Shown here: in pieces, positions 1 to 8,517 of the stretch | Layout: every line of letters starts with the position of its first letter | Position numbering within the stretch: the stretch's first letter is position 1 | From: Patulibacter sp040675535 | GTDB taxonomy: Bacteria > Actinomycetota > Thermoleophilia > Solirubrobacterales > Solirubrobacteraceae | Direction: 5' to 3' | Assembly: GCF_040675535.1 (NCBI RefSeq) | Contig: NZ_JBFAPC010000077.1 | Coordinates: 1 to 26,624, forward strand | DNA length: 26,624 nucleotides | The notes under the pieces: model-generated | Database searches by the model: none | What the model saw: only the letters and a program-made list of their open reading frames with translations | What the model was told of the DNA's origin: nothing | Made by a program: the position numbers and the translations under genes

Positions 1-92
1 TCGAACAACCCGACCTGCCCCGACCGCTCCGCAAGCACCCACCAAGGATCCCGAAACCGCCGGACAGACCCCCGACAATTTCAGCGGTCTTC

Positions 93-98
93 TAGCCT
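93..98 (+). promoter_or_regulatory. -10-like element of the GH3 lipoprotein gene
   Basis: TAGCCT lies 7 nt before the ATG at 106, so transcription would begin at or next to the start codon (leaderless mRNA). A weak -35-like CCGACA is at 72-77, with a short 15-nt spacer. No Shine-Dalgarno sequence precedes the ATG, which fits. Seven other genes in the window show the same arrangement. Confidence 0.45.
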
Positions 99-105
99 CG
101 GAGCG

Positions 106-1371
106 ATGCCGTGCCGCCTCCCCAGGACGACCGCACCCCTCGCCGCCACCGCCCTGCTCGTGCTCGCGGGCTGCGGGGGAGACGATCCGACGGCACCCGC
201 CGCGCCGGCGCCGGAGGACGGTGCGGCGGTCACGCGAACGGCCCCGGGCGACGCGGCCGCAGGGGCCGGGACGGCCGGTGACCCGGGTGCCGCCGACGCC
301 GCCCGCGGCGATGGGACACCGGACGACGGCGGGCGGACGGGCGACGGCGCCTCGGCCGGGAAACGGTCGGACGACCCGCCCGGGGACGGCGCGCCTGCGC
401 CGATGCCCTCCCGCCTGGCCCTCGGCCAGATGATCGTCGCGCGGTTCTCCGGGCCGTCGCCGTCCCCGTCGCTGCTGCGCCGGGTCGGCCGCGGAGAGGT
501 GGGCGGCGTGATCCTCTTCGCCGACAACGTGACGGGTGGGCCGAGGCGCGTTCGTCGCTCGGTGTCGCGCCTGCAGGCGGTCGCGCGGCGCGGCGGCCAT
601 CCGCCGCTCCTGGTGGCGATCGACCAGGAGGGCGGGTCCGTCCGGCGGCTGCCCGGCGCGCCCGTCCCGGCGGCCGCCGACATGGGCTCCGCGAGTGCGG
701 TCCGGTCGCAGGGCCGGCGCACCGCGCGGCTGCTGACCCGGGCCGGCGCGACCGTCGACCTCGCGCCTGTCGCGGACGTCTCCTCCGGGGCGCGGGCGTT
801 CCTCGGTGACCGCGCCTTCGGACGCTCGCCCGACCGCGTGGCGTCCCGGGCGTGCGCGTTCGCCGACGGCCTGGGCGACGGGGGCGTCGCGGCGACGCTC
901 AAGCACTTCCCCGGCCTGGGTCGCGCGACGACGAACACGGACCTGGCGCGGTCGCGGGTCGCCGGCGGACCGGCGGCGCTGCGCGGCGACCTCACGGCCT
1001 ACCGGCGCTGCGGCGGCGACGACACGACGCTGGTGATGATGAGCAGTGCCAGCTACCCCGGCCTGCTCGGACCGCTGCCCGCCGTCCTCACGCCCGACGC
1101 CTACCGCCGCGAGCTGCCCCGGGCGACGGGCGGCCGCCCGGTCACGATCAGCGACGACCTGGAGACCCCGGCGGTCACGGCCCATGACCGGCCGGCCCGT
1201 CGCGCGGTCAACGCCGGCCTCGACCTGCTGCTCTACGCCGGCTCCGAGCGCGCGTCGGCGGACGCGTTCGCCCGCCTCCGCGCCGACGTTCGGGCGGGCC
1301 GGATCCCGAAGTCCCGGATCCGCGACGCGGCCACGCGGATCACGGCGCTGAAGGCGCGGCTCGCGCGGTAG
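106..1371 (+). CDS. Glycoside hydrolase family 3 (NagZ-like) lipoprotein
   Basis: The 421-residue protein starts with a lipoprotein signal (hydrophobic stretch 11-20, lipobox LAGC, Cys23), so it should be anchored outside the membrane. Residues 24-100 are a Pro/Ala/Gly/Asp-rich linker. From about 103 it reads as a GH3 N-terminal TIM barrel: GGVILFADN (133-141), AIDQEGG (171-177), KHFPG (266-270) and ISDDLE (348-353), where the first Asp (D350) aligns with the GH3 nucleophile. GH3 enzymes of this type remove N-acetylglucosamine from peptidoglycan fragments or other beta-glycosides. The NagZ catalytic His, normally in a D-S-H motif after KHFPGHG, is not visible; the sequence there is TTNTDL. 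The exact substrate is therefore uncertain. The gene is monocistronic; the next gene starts 466 nt downstream. Confidence 0.85.
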   Translation: MPCRLPRTTAPLAATALLVLAGCGGDDPTAPAAPAPEDGAAVTRTAPGDAAAGAGTAGDPGAADAARGDGTPDDGGRTGDGASAGKRSDDPPGDGAPAPMPSRLALGQMIVARFSGPSPSPSLLRRVGRGEVGGVILFADNVTGGPRRVRRSVSRLQAVARRGGHPPLLVAIDQEGGSVRRLPGAPVPAAADMGSASAVRSQGRRTARLLTRAGATVDLAPVADVSSGARAFLGDRAFGRSPDRVASRACAFADGLGDGGVAATLKHFPGLGRATTNTDLARSRVAGGPAALRGDLTAYRRCGGDDTTLVMMSSASYPGLLGPLPAVLTPDAYRRELPRATGGRPVTISDDLETPAVTAHDRPARRAVNAGLDLLLYAGSERASADAFARLRADVRAGRIPKSRIRDAATRITALKARLAR

Positions 1372-1837
1372 CGCGGACGCTCCGGACCTCCCCGCCGACG
1401 CCGAACGGCTGCAGATAGGCCCCGCTGGGCGCTACGAACCTGCGGTACCCACCCCCACCGCGCCGCCCCTCGCCCGGCCCCCGCCGGCGCCCCCACCGCC
1501 CGCGACCCCTCCCGACCGGCCCGTTCACCCCGGGTGAGCCCGCGCCCCGCGGGGTGAGGGCCCGGCCGGGGCCTCACCCGTCACGCCGGCTAGCAGTCCC
1601 GAGGGTGAGGTGAACGGCGCCGATCCCGCTCCCGGCGCCCACCGACGTCGTCCATCGGGCGCACGGCGGGGCGGCGTCCCGGCGGCAGGCTCCACCGGGT
1701 CCAGTCACCGACGCCGCGACCGTCTCTCCTTGGACGGGAGCGGCGTCCGGGGGCCGGATGCGGTGCGACCGCCCGGTCGTGCCGGACGAGACCACGCCGG
1801 CCGGGCCGCCCCGGTCGCCGAACCCTGGGGGGACGTC
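1372..1837 (+). other. Structured intergenic region / urtA leader
   Basis: About 470 nt without a credible gene. An open frame runs in phase into urtA from 1610, but it has no signal peptide or family similarity and I reject it as coding. The region holds complementary blocks: GTTCACC 1523-1529, GGGTGAGG 1552-1559, CCTCACCC 1572-1579, GGGTGAGG 1603-1610 and GGTGAAC 1609-1615. A further hairpin has arms 1616-1622 and 1633-1639. CCTCACCC can pair with either GGGTGAGG copy, giving mutually exclusive stems. This may be a terminator for the GH3 gene, a regulatory leader for urt, or a set of protein-binding palindromes. It matches no riboswitch consensus that I recognise. Confidence 0.5.
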
Positions 1838-3082
1838 GTGCCAGCACGACCGCATCACCGAAGCGCCCGCACCTGGATCGCCACCGGCCTGCTCTGCACG
1901 GTCGGGCTGTTCGCCACCGGCTGCGCCAGCGACGACGACTCATCGTCCGCGTCGAAGTCCGGCGGGGGAGACACCGTCAAGGTCGGCGTGCTCCACTCGC
2001 TGAGCGGCACGATGGCGATCTCCGAGGTCTCGGTGAAGGACTCCGAGCTCCTCGCCATCGAGGAGCTCAACGCCAAGGGCGGCGTCCTCGGCAAGAAGAT
2101 CGAGCCGGTCATCGAGGACGGCGCGTCCGACTGGCCGACGTTCGCCGAGAAGGCCCAGAAGCTGATCTCGCAGGACAAGGTCGCCGCGACGTTCGGCGGC
2201 TGGACCTCGGCGTCCCGCAAGGCGATGCTGCCGGTCTTCGAGCGCAACAAGTCGCTCCTGTACTACCCGGTCCAGTACGAGGGCCTCGAGGCCTCACCGT
2301 ACATCTTCTACACCGGCGCGACGACCAACCAGCAGATCATCCCGGCGCTCGAGTTCCTGAAGGAGAAGAAGAAGACGAAGTCGATCTACCTCGTCGGCTC
2401 CGACTACGTCTTCCCGCGCACGGCCAACAAGGAGATCAAGGCCTGGGCCGCGGCCAACGGCATGAAGGTCCTCGGCGAGGAGTACGCGCCGCTGGGCTCC
2501 ACCGAGTTCTCGACGATCGTCAACAAGGTCAAGGCCGCCAAGCCGGACGCGATCTTCAACACGCTCAACGGCGACTCCAACGTCGCGTTCTTCAAGCAGC
2601 TCGAGGGCGCCGGCCTGCCGGCCACGAAGCTGCCGGTCGTCTCCGTCTCCGTCGCCGAGGACGAGGTCCGCGGCATCGGCGCGGACAAGGTCAAGGGCCA
2701 GATCGTGGCCTGGAACTACTACCAGACGACCCCGGGGGCGGCGAACGAGGCGTTCGTCAAGGCCTACAAGGCCAAGTACGGCCAGAAGCGCGTCACGGAC
2801 GACCCGATCGAGGCCGGCTACGTCGGCGTGAAGCTCTGGGCCGCCGCGGTCGAGAAGGCCGGCTCCACGGACCCGGAGAAGGTCAAGGCCGCGTCCAAGG
2901 GCCTGACGCTGGACGCGCCGGAGGGCAAGGTCACGATCGACGGCGAGAACCAGCACATCTACAAGACCGCCCGCATCGGCGTCATCAACCCCGAGGGCCT
3001 GATCGACACGGTCTACGAGTCCGACGGTCCGATCAAGCCGGATCCGTTCCTGAAGACCTACCCCTGGGCCAAGGGCCTGTAG
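1838..3082 (+). CDS. urtA: Urea ABC transporter substrate-binding lipoprotein UrtA
   Basis: UrtA captures urea (or short amides) outside the membrane and delivers it to the UrtBC permease. I place the start at GTG 1838: a G-rich ribosome site (GGGGGGA, 1827-1833) lies just upstream, and the protein then begins with a signal peptide (WIATGLLCTVGLFATGC, acylated Cys29). This gives 414 residues, usual for the family. The UrtA-specific segment YYPVQYEGLEASPYIFYTG and the phrases GSDYVFPRTANKEIK and VSVAEDEVRGIG separate it from branched-chain amino acid binding proteins. It is the first gene of urtABCDE; a strong hairpin separates it from urtB. An upstream in-frame extension to 1610 is not supported. 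Confidence 0.95.
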   Translation: MPARPHHRSARTWIATGLLCTVGLFATGCASDDDSSSASKSGGGDTVKVGVLHSLSGTMAISEVSVKDSELLAIEELNAKGGVLGKKIEPVIEDGASDWPTFAEKAQKLISQDKVAATFGGWTSASRKAMLPVFERNKSLLYYPVQYEGLEASPYIFYTGATTNQQIIPALEFLKEKKKTKSIYLVGSDYVFPRTANKEIKAWAAANGMKVLGEEYAPLGSTEFSTIVNKVKAAKPDAIFNTLNGDSNVAFFKQLEGAGLPATKLPVVSVSVAEDEVRGIGADKVKGQIVAWNYYQTTPGAANEAFVKAYKAKYGQKRVTDDPIEAGYVGVKLWAAAVEKAGSTDPEKVKAASKGLTLDAPEGKVTIDGENQHIYKTARIGVINPEGLIDTVYESDGPIKPDPFLKTYPWAKGL

Positions 3083-3132
3083 GACGGACCCCGAGCCGGA
3101 CCGCCCGGCCCGGGGCCCCGCCCGCCGCCCGG

Positions 3133-3163
3133 CCCGGGAGCGCACGCAGCGCTCCCGGGCCCG
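3133..3163 (+). terminator. Intercistronic hairpin between urtA and urtB
   Basis: A perfect 13-bp inverted repeat (arms 3133-3145 and 3151-3163, loop ACGCA) lies 50 nt after the urtA stop and 75 nt before the urtB start. No T-tract follows. In operons whose first gene encodes an abundant binding protein, such hairpins often act as partial terminators or 3' stabilisers that set a high ratio of binding protein to permease. That role is inferred here. Confidence 0.6.
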
Positions 3164-3237
3164 TGTGGTCGGCGGGGTCCCGGGCCGCGGGCGCCCGGCC
3201 CCCCGGTCCGTCACGGCCACCCCCGAAAGGAGCACCC

Positions 3238-4128
3238 GTGGAACAGCTTCTCTCCCAGATCTTCGTCGGCTTGAGCATCGGATCGATCCTCTTGCTCGTC
3301 GCCCTCGGCCTGACGTTCACGTTCGGCCAGATGGGCGTCATCAACATGGCGCACGGCGAGTTCATCATGGCCGGCGCGTACACCACGTACGTCATGCAGC
3401 AGGCGCTCGGCGACGGTGCGACCGCCACCGCCTTCCTGCTCGCGATCCCCGCCGCGCTGCTCGTCGCCGGGACCATGGGGCTGCTGCTCGAGGGGCTCCT
3501 GATCCGGAGGCTCTACGGCCGGCCGCTCGACACGCTGCTGGTCACCTGGGGCGTCGCCCTCGTCCTGCAGCAGGCCGCCCGCGACATCTTCGGCGCGCAG
3601 AACGTCGAGGTGAAGAGCCCGGGCTGGCTGAACGGCGGCACGCAGATCATCGGCGTCGACGTCGCCTACAACCGCCTCTTCATCATGGGCCTGGCGCTCG
3701 CCGCCACCGCCGGCGCCTGGTACGTCGTCGAGCGGATGAAGCAGGGCCGCCGGATGCGCGCAGTCATGCAGAACCGCCAGCTCGCGGCCGCCAGCGGCAT
3801 CGGCACCGCCAGCGTCGACCGGCGGACGTTCTTCCTCGGCTCCGGCCTCGCCGGCGTCGCGGGCGTCGCGATCACCCAGCTGGGCTCGGTCGGACCGACG
3901 CTCGGCACCAACTACATCATCGACGCGTTCCTGGTCGTCGTCGCCGGCGGGCTCGGGAAGCTCCGCGGCGCCGTGATCGCGGCCGTCGTCCTCGGACTGT
4001 GCAACTCGCTGATCGAGTACTGGACGGAGGCGAGCCTCGCCAAGGTCATCGTCTTCGTGCTGATCGTCGCGTTCCTGCAGGTCCGGCCACAGGGCATCGT
4101 CGCCCAGGAGACGAGGGGTCTCGCATGA
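3238..4128 (+). CDS. urtB: Urea ABC transporter permease UrtB
   Basis: This is a membrane permease of the LivH/UrtB class, 296 residues with about eight hydrophobic segments. It forms the translocation channel with UrtC. The start is GTG 3238, preceded by a clear ribosome site GAAAGGAG (3225-3232). The family signature GLTFTFGQMGVINMAHGEF (24-42) and the C-terminal block LVVVAGGLGKLRG are present. It lacks the long N-terminal extracytoplasmic extension of many proteobacterial UrtB proteins. The stop overlaps the urtC start (ATGA), so the two are translationally coupled. Assignment as UrtB rather than LivH rests on the flanking UrtA, UrtD and UrtE. Confidence 0.93.
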   Translation: MEQLLSQIFVGLSIGSILLLVALGLTFTFGQMGVINMAHGEFIMAGAYTTYVMQQALGDGATATAFLLAIPAALLVAGTMGLLLEGLLIRRLYGRPLDTLLVTWGVALVLQQAARDIFGAQNVEVKSPGWLNGGTQIIGVDVAYNRLFIMGLALAATAGAWYVVERMKQGRRMRAVMQNRQLAAASGIGTASVDRRTFFLGSGLAGVAGVAITQLGSVGPTLGTNYIIDAFLVVVAGGLGKLRGAVIAAVVLGLCNSLIEYWTEASLAKVIVFVLIVAFLQVRPQGIVAQETRGLA

Positions 4129-5312
4129 GCAGCGCCACCGACGACCCCGCGACCGCTCCGGCGGCCGCGGGGACCACCCCCGAAGGCGGCGGGCCCGGCT
4201 GGTTCCGGCGCAACGTCGTCGGCACGAAGGCCGACGTCGGGCCGCGGATCGCGTTCGCGATCATCGCGTTCCTCCTGATCGTCGTCGCCCCGGCGATGCT
4301 CTCGAGCTTCCGCCTGGACCTGCTCGCCAAGTACCTCGTCTTCGCGATCGTCGCGGTCGGGATCGCGCTGGCGTGGGGGCGGGGCGGCATGCTCGTCCTC
4401 GGCCAGGGCCTGTTCTTCGGGCTCGGCGGCTACGTGATGGCGATGCACCTGCAGCTCGCCGACGCGCCCGAGGGCCAGAACCCGATGTTCATGAGCCTCA
4501 CCGGCGCGGAGGACCTGCCGGGGCTCTGGAAGCCGTTCGAGTCCCCGGTCTTCACGCTGATCATGGTCGTCGTGCTGCCGATGGCGGTCGCGACGCTGCT
4601 GGGCCTCCTGGTCTTCCGCAGTCGGGTCCGCGGGCCGTACTTCGCGATCCTCACGCAGGCGCTCGCGGCGGCGTTCGTGATCCTCCTGGTCGGCCAGCAG
4701 GACCTCACCGGCGGCACCAACGGGCTGACGGTCTCGACGTTCTTCGGGCTCGACCTGGCCGACAGCGGGGACAAGCTGACGCTCTACTTCGTCGTCCTCG
4801 CGGCGCTGCTGGTGGTCTTCCTGATCGCCCGGCAGATGGTCCGCAGCCGCTACGGCAAGCTGCTCGTCGCGGTCCGCGACGGGGAGGACCGCGTGCGCTT
4901 CCTCGGGTACAGCCCGACGACCGTGAAGGTCGTGGCGTTCGCGTCCGCGGCCGGCATGGCGGGGATCGCCGGCGCGCTGTTCGTGCCGATCGTCGGGATC
5001 ATCTCGCCGACGTCGCTGGGCATCGTGCCGTCGATCGAGATGGTCATCTGGGTGGCCGTCGGCGGCCGGATCTCGATGGCGGGCGCGATCGCCGGCGCGG
5101 TCCTCGTGAACTTCGCGAAGACCGAGCTCAGCGAGCAGTTCCCGTCCGGCTGGCTCTACGCGCAGGGGCTCCTGTTCATCCTCGTCGTCGCGTTCGCGCC
5201 GGCCGGGCTGGCGGGTGCCGGTGCGTGGCTGAAGGGCTGGCGCGAACGGCGCGGAGCGCGCGGCACCAGCGGGCCCGGGATCACCGGGCGCACGGCGGAG
5301 GAGGCGGCATGA
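4125..5312 (+). CDS. urtC: Urea ABC transporter permease UrtC
   Basis: This is the second permease subunit (LivM/UrtC class), 395 residues. It has a Thr/Pro/Gly-rich cytoplasmic N-terminus of about 30 residues, then alternating hydrophobic segments with the family phrases RGGMLVLGQGLFFGLGGYV and GGTNGLTV, and a basic C-terminus. ATG 4125 overlaps the urtB stop by 4 nt, and the stop overlaps urtD the same way. The longer open frame reaching back to 3165 is only the antiphase shadow of urtB. It should pair with UrtB and be driven by UrtD and UrtE. Confidence 0.93.
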   Translation: MSSATDDPATAPAAAGTTPEGGGPGWFRRNVVGTKADVGPRIAFAIIAFLLIVVAPAMLSSFRLDLLAKYLVFAIVAVGIALAWGRGGMLVLGQGLFFGLGGYVMAMHLQLADAPEGQNPMFMSLTGAEDLPGLWKPFESPVFTLIMVVVLPMAVATLLGLLVFRSRVRGPYFAILTQALAAAFVILLVGQQDLTGGTNGLTVSTFFGLDLADSGDKLTLYFVVLAALLVVFLIARQMVRSRYGKLLVAVRDGEDRVRFLGYSPTTVKVVAFASAAGMAGIAGALFVPIVGIISPTSLGIVPSIEMVIWVAVGGRISMAGAIAGAVLVNFAKTELSEQFPSGWLYAQGLLFILVVAFAPAGLAGAGAWLKGWRERRGARGTSGPGITGRTAEEAA

Positions 5313-6268
5313 GCACCCCGACGACCACCCCGCCCGAGGCGGCGAAGAAGCGGGACCCGACGGCCCCGTGGCCGATCCTGCAGATCCGCGGGCTGGGGGT
5401 GACGTTCGGGGGCTTCCAGGCCCTGACGGACGTCGACCTCGACGCGCGGCAGGGCGAGGTCCACTTCCTGATCGGCCCCAACGGCGCCGGCAAGACGACG
5501 CTCGTGGACATCATCACGGGCCTCACGAAGCCCACGACGGGGTCCGTGAAGTTCGACGACCAGGAGCTCACGGGCCACAAGGAGCACCGGATCGTCCACA
5601 TGGGCGTCGGCCGGTCGTTCCAGGCGGCCACGGTCTTCGAGACCCTGACCGTGGCGGAGAACCTCGACATCGCGGCGAGCTTCCGGATGGGGCTGCGCAG
5701 CCTCCTGCGGCAGCGCCGCGGGATGCGGCCCGAGGTCGTCGAGGCGCTCGAGGTCACCGGCCTGCGCGACGTCGCGGACCGCCCGGCGGGCGAGCTGGCG
5801 CACGGCCAGAAGCAGTGGCTGGAGATCGGCATGCTGTTCACGCAGAAGCCGCGGCTGCTGCTCCTGGACGAGCCGGTCGCCGGCATGAGCCCCGACGAGC
5901 GAACCCGCACCGGCGAGCTCGTCCGCTTCGTGGCCAAGGACTGCACGGTCCTCGTCGTCGAGCACGACATGGACTTCATGCGGCGGTTCGCCGACCGCGT
6001 GACGGTCCTGCACGAGGGCAAGGTGCTCAAGGCCGACGCGACGGTCGCCGAGGTCCAGGCCGACGCCACCGTCCAGGAGGTCTACATCGGGCGCGCCAAG
6101 GACGACCGCAACTCGGTCTCCCGCGGCGCCGCCGACGCCGGCGAGGCGCCGTTCGCTCCGCCGGCCGACGACCCGGACGCGCCGGGCCCCGCCCCGCTGG
6201 ACGCGGGCGTCACCGACGCGCCGGGCGCCCCGCCCGCGAGCGCCACCACGAAGGAGGAGGACGCATGA
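5309..6268 (+). CDS. urtD: Urea ABC transporter ATP-binding protein UrtD
   Basis: This is a cytoplasmic ATPase of the urea importer, 319 residues. It has Walker A GPNGAGKTT (56-64), the family-typical variant signature LAHGQKQWLEIGML (163-176, in place of LSGGQ), Walker B LLLLDEP (183-189) and the switch His in VVEHD (217-220). The ABC domain ends near 264. It is followed by a roughly 55-residue Ala/Pro/Asp-rich tail (265-319) that usual UrtD proteins of about 250 residues lack. The tail is probably disordered and its role is unknown. ATG 5309 overlaps the urtC stop, and the stop overlaps urtE. Confidence 0.95.
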   Translation: MSTPTTTPPEAAKKRDPTAPWPILQIRGLGVTFGGFQALTDVDLDARQGEVHFLIGPNGAGKTTLVDIITGLTKPTTGSVKFDDQELTGHKEHRIVHMGVGRSFQAATVFETLTVAENLDIAASFRMGLRSLLRQRRGMRPEVVEALEVTGLRDVADRPAGELAHGQKQWLEIGMLFTQKPRLLLLDEPVAGMSPDERTRTGELVRFVAKDCTVLVVEHDMDFMRRFADRVTVLHEGKVLKADATVAEVQADATVQEVYIGRAKDDRNSVSRGAADAGEAPFAPPADDPDAPGPAPLDAGVTDAPGAPPASATTKEEDA

Positions 6269-6963
6269 GGCTCTCGGCCGTCGACCTCGACGTCGCCCAC
6301 GGGCGCACGCAGGTCCTGTTCGGCGTCTCCATGGCCTTCGAGGAGGGCGGGAGCACCTGCATCCTCGGCCGCAACGGCGCCGGCAAGACGTCGCTGATGA
6401 ACGCGATCATGGGGGTGCTGCCGGTCCGCTCGGGCACGGTCGCCCTCGACGGCGAGGCCATCACCGGCATGGCGCCGTGGGACCGCGTCCGCGCGGGCAT
6501 CGGCTACGCGCCGCAGGAGCGCTCCGGGTTCGGCGGCATGTCCGTCGCGGAGAACCTCGCGGTGGTGCTGGAGGCCCGCAAGGGCGCGAAGCGGTCGGAC
6601 ATCGACGAGGTCCTGGACCTCTTCCCGCGCCTGAAGCCGCTGCTCAAGCGGCCGGTGGCGTTCCTCTCCGGCGGCCAGCGCCAGCAGCTCGCGATCGCCC
6701 GCGCGCTGCTGACGAAGCCGCGGCTCCTGATGCTCGACGAGCCGACCGAGGGCATCCAGCCGTCGATCGTCGCCGAGATCGAGGAATCGATCCTGGCGCT
6801 GCGCGACCGCGACGGCATCGGCCTCCTGATCGCGGAGCAGTACGTCGAGATGGCGCTGCGGATGGCCGAGGACTACGTCGTCCTCGAGGCCGGCCACGTC
6901 GTCGCCAGCGGCAAGACCGCAGACATGGACGAGGCCGCCGCCGGCAAGCTGCTGGCGATCTGA
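6265..6963 (+). CDS. urtE: Urea ABC transporter ATP-binding protein UrtE
   Basis: This is the second ATPase of the importer, 232 residues (normal length). It has Walker A GRNGAGKTS (35-43), Q-loop YAPQER (81-86), signature LSGGQRQQLAIARAL (134-148), Walker B LMLDEP (155-160) and the UrtE-typical continuation TEGIQPSIV. The switch region is IAEQY rather than VEHD, usual for LivF/UrtE. Start ATG 6265 is coupled to urtD (ATGA) and preceded by AAGGAGGA within the urtD end. It closes the operon. The 78 nt to the convergent next gene contain no strong terminator that I could see. Confidence 0.95.
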   Translation: MRLSAVDLDVAHGRTQVLFGVSMAFEEGGSTCILGRNGAGKTSLMNAIMGVLPVRSGTVALDGEAITGMAPWDRVRAGIGYAPQERSGFGGMSVAENLAVVLEARKGAKRSDIDEVLDLFPRLKPLLKRPVAFLSGGQRQQLAIARALLTKPRLLMLDEPTEGIQPSIVAEIEESILALRDRDGIGLLIAEQYVEMALRMAEDYVVLEAGHVVASGKTADMDEAAAGKLLAI

Positions 6964-7041
6964 GGAGCCGGGAACCGCGGCGCCCGCTCGGGAGGCAAGT
7001 GCGCGATCGGGCCCTGCGGAATCGGGCGGGAGATCCGCCGG

Positions 7042-8517
7042 TCATCCGCCGAACGGACCGGAGGGCGGGCAGGCTGAGCTCCCCGGGACGGGGTCGGCGA
7101 TCCCCAGGGTGTTCCCGGCAGTCAAGGGGCGGTATCGGATGCGGTAGTCAGCCGCCTTCCACCACTCCGAGAGGACGTATCGGTTCATGTTCGGGGTGAC
7201 GATCTGGCGAATGATGCGACGCCCACAGGCGACCTGCTTGAGCCCTCCGGACCCCCACGCACCCTGGACCCCTGCGACACCTCTTCGGGCGCCGACGTAG
7301 CTCGTCAGCCACGTTGCTTGAGCGATGTTGTCCGAGGCGACCACGGCGGTGGGAACGAGGTCTGGTCCGATCGCGGCGATGAGCGATTCATTGTCCGTGT
7401 ACTGGCCCGTGGACGGATCGAGCGATCGCCGGACGCCGAACGCGCCCGCGAGCAGGAGCACACCCAGGACGATGACCGACGCGGCGTTCTTCTTGAGCGT
7501 CGCGGCGAGACCGACGAGGAGGAACGGGATCGCGGGGACGAGGTATCGCGGCGTGACGATGTCGGGACCGACGGCGGAGACGACGACGATGAGGCCCGGT
7601 CCGCCGAGACCCGCGAGCAGGACGGCCCGCCTCCGGGCCCCGCGCAGCGCGAGCGCACCTGCGGCCAAGATGAGGGCCGCGATACCGACGGTGCGCAGCC
7701 ACTCGTCACCGTCGAATCGACCTTGCCACGAGGTCGCGAGGACACGACGGAGGTCGAGACCACCGAGCTCGGTGAACGCGTCGACGCCGGCCCCGGCGGA
7801 GTCGTATTGCGTTCGCGCGAAGATCGCGGCGGCGACCCACAGGGCTCCGGCGATCCCGACAACTAGGAAGGCGCGGCGGCGCGGCGCGCGCAGCAACACG
7901 GCCACAGCAACGATGGCGGCTGGAAACGCGGCGACGTAGTGCATCCACGGAACGAGGCCCAGCATGATCGCAGCAACGACTGAACGCTTCGGAGTCCATC
8001 CGCGGTCGGCCGCATGGAAGAGGAGGACCGCGGCGAGCGCAGCAGCGGTCGCTGACGGGCCGTAGGCGCGAACCTGTTGGCCGTACTGCAAGAGCGCTGG
8101 CGAGAGCGCAGTGAGCCACGCCGCGGCAACGATCCCGAAGCGGCTCGCCCCGATCTGACGAGCGAGGACCGCCGTCAACGGGATGAGCGGCAACGTCGTC
8201 AGGACGACCGGCAGACGCATCGATGCGTGCCCGTTCTTTCCGAGACCGTCGACGACCGCGCGAAGCGCGAGGTAGAACGGCGGAGGGGCGACCTCCTGCT
8301 CCTTCAGGACGTCCCAGAACCCGCTGAGCGTTGGCTGGCTGGCGACGTACCAACTTGCTCCCTCGTCGAGAAACAAGGGTGCACCGAGTTGCTGAACCCA
8401 CATCGCCAGGGCGCAGAGCGTCGCGGCGAGCACCCACCAGACGGTCGGGTCGAATCCGCGAATGCGCGCGCTGATGGGGGCTGCGGGGGCCTGTGGTTTG
8501 ACGGAAACGGCGCTCAC
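7042..8517 (-). CDS. GT-C fold membrane glycosyltransferase (PMT/ArnT-like)
   Basis: A 491-residue polytopic membrane protein with about ten hydrophobic segments and a basic, Pro/Ala-rich N-terminus. The first extracytoplasmic loop has the acidic pair of GT-C enzymes in LFLDEGASWYVA (D51, E52). It is followed by a loop with PPPFYLALR, as in dolichyl-phosphate-mannose protein mannosyltransferases and related polyprenyl-phosphate-sugar transferases. Such enzymes move a sugar from a lipid carrier to an extracytoplasmic acceptor; donor and acceptor cannot be told from sequence. Start GTG 8517 has an AAGG ribosome site. Base composition and codon choice are less GC-rich than flanking genes, as in the adjacent GH10 gene on the same strand. 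Confidence 0.8.
   Translation of the reverse strand: MSAVSVKPQAPAAPISARIRGFDPTVWWVLAATLCALAMWVQQLGAPLFLDEGASWYVASQPTLSGFWDVLKEQEVAPPPFYLALRAVVDGLGKNGHASMRLPVVLTTLPLIPLTAVLARQIGASRFGIVAAAWLTALSPALLQYGQQVRAYGPSATAAALAAVLLFHAADRGWTPKRSVVAAIMLGLVPWMHYVAAFPAAIVAVAVLLRAPRRRAFLVVGIAGALWVAAAIFARTQYDSAGAGVDAFTELGGLDLRRVLATSWQGRFDGDEWLRTVGIAALILAAGALALRGARRRAVLLAGLGGPGLIVVVSAVGPDIVTPRYLVPAIPFLLVGLAATLKKNAASVIVLGVLLLAGAFGVRRSLDPSTGQYTDNESLIAAIGPDLVPTAVVASDNIAQATWLTSYVGARRGVAGVQGAWGSGGLKQVACGRRIIRQIVTPNMNRYVLSEWWKAADYRIRYRPLTAGNTLGIADPVPGSSACPPSGPFGG

Noticed and set aside
1610..1837. In-frame N-terminal extension of urtA
   Set aside because: It has no signal peptide or similarity; GTG 1838 has a ribosome site and is followed by a normal lipoprotein signal.
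1372..1837. Guanidine, c-di-AMP or other known riboswitch in the urtA leader
   Set aside because: A few short matches (CTAG, GGGTGA) were seen, but the conserved cores are missing.
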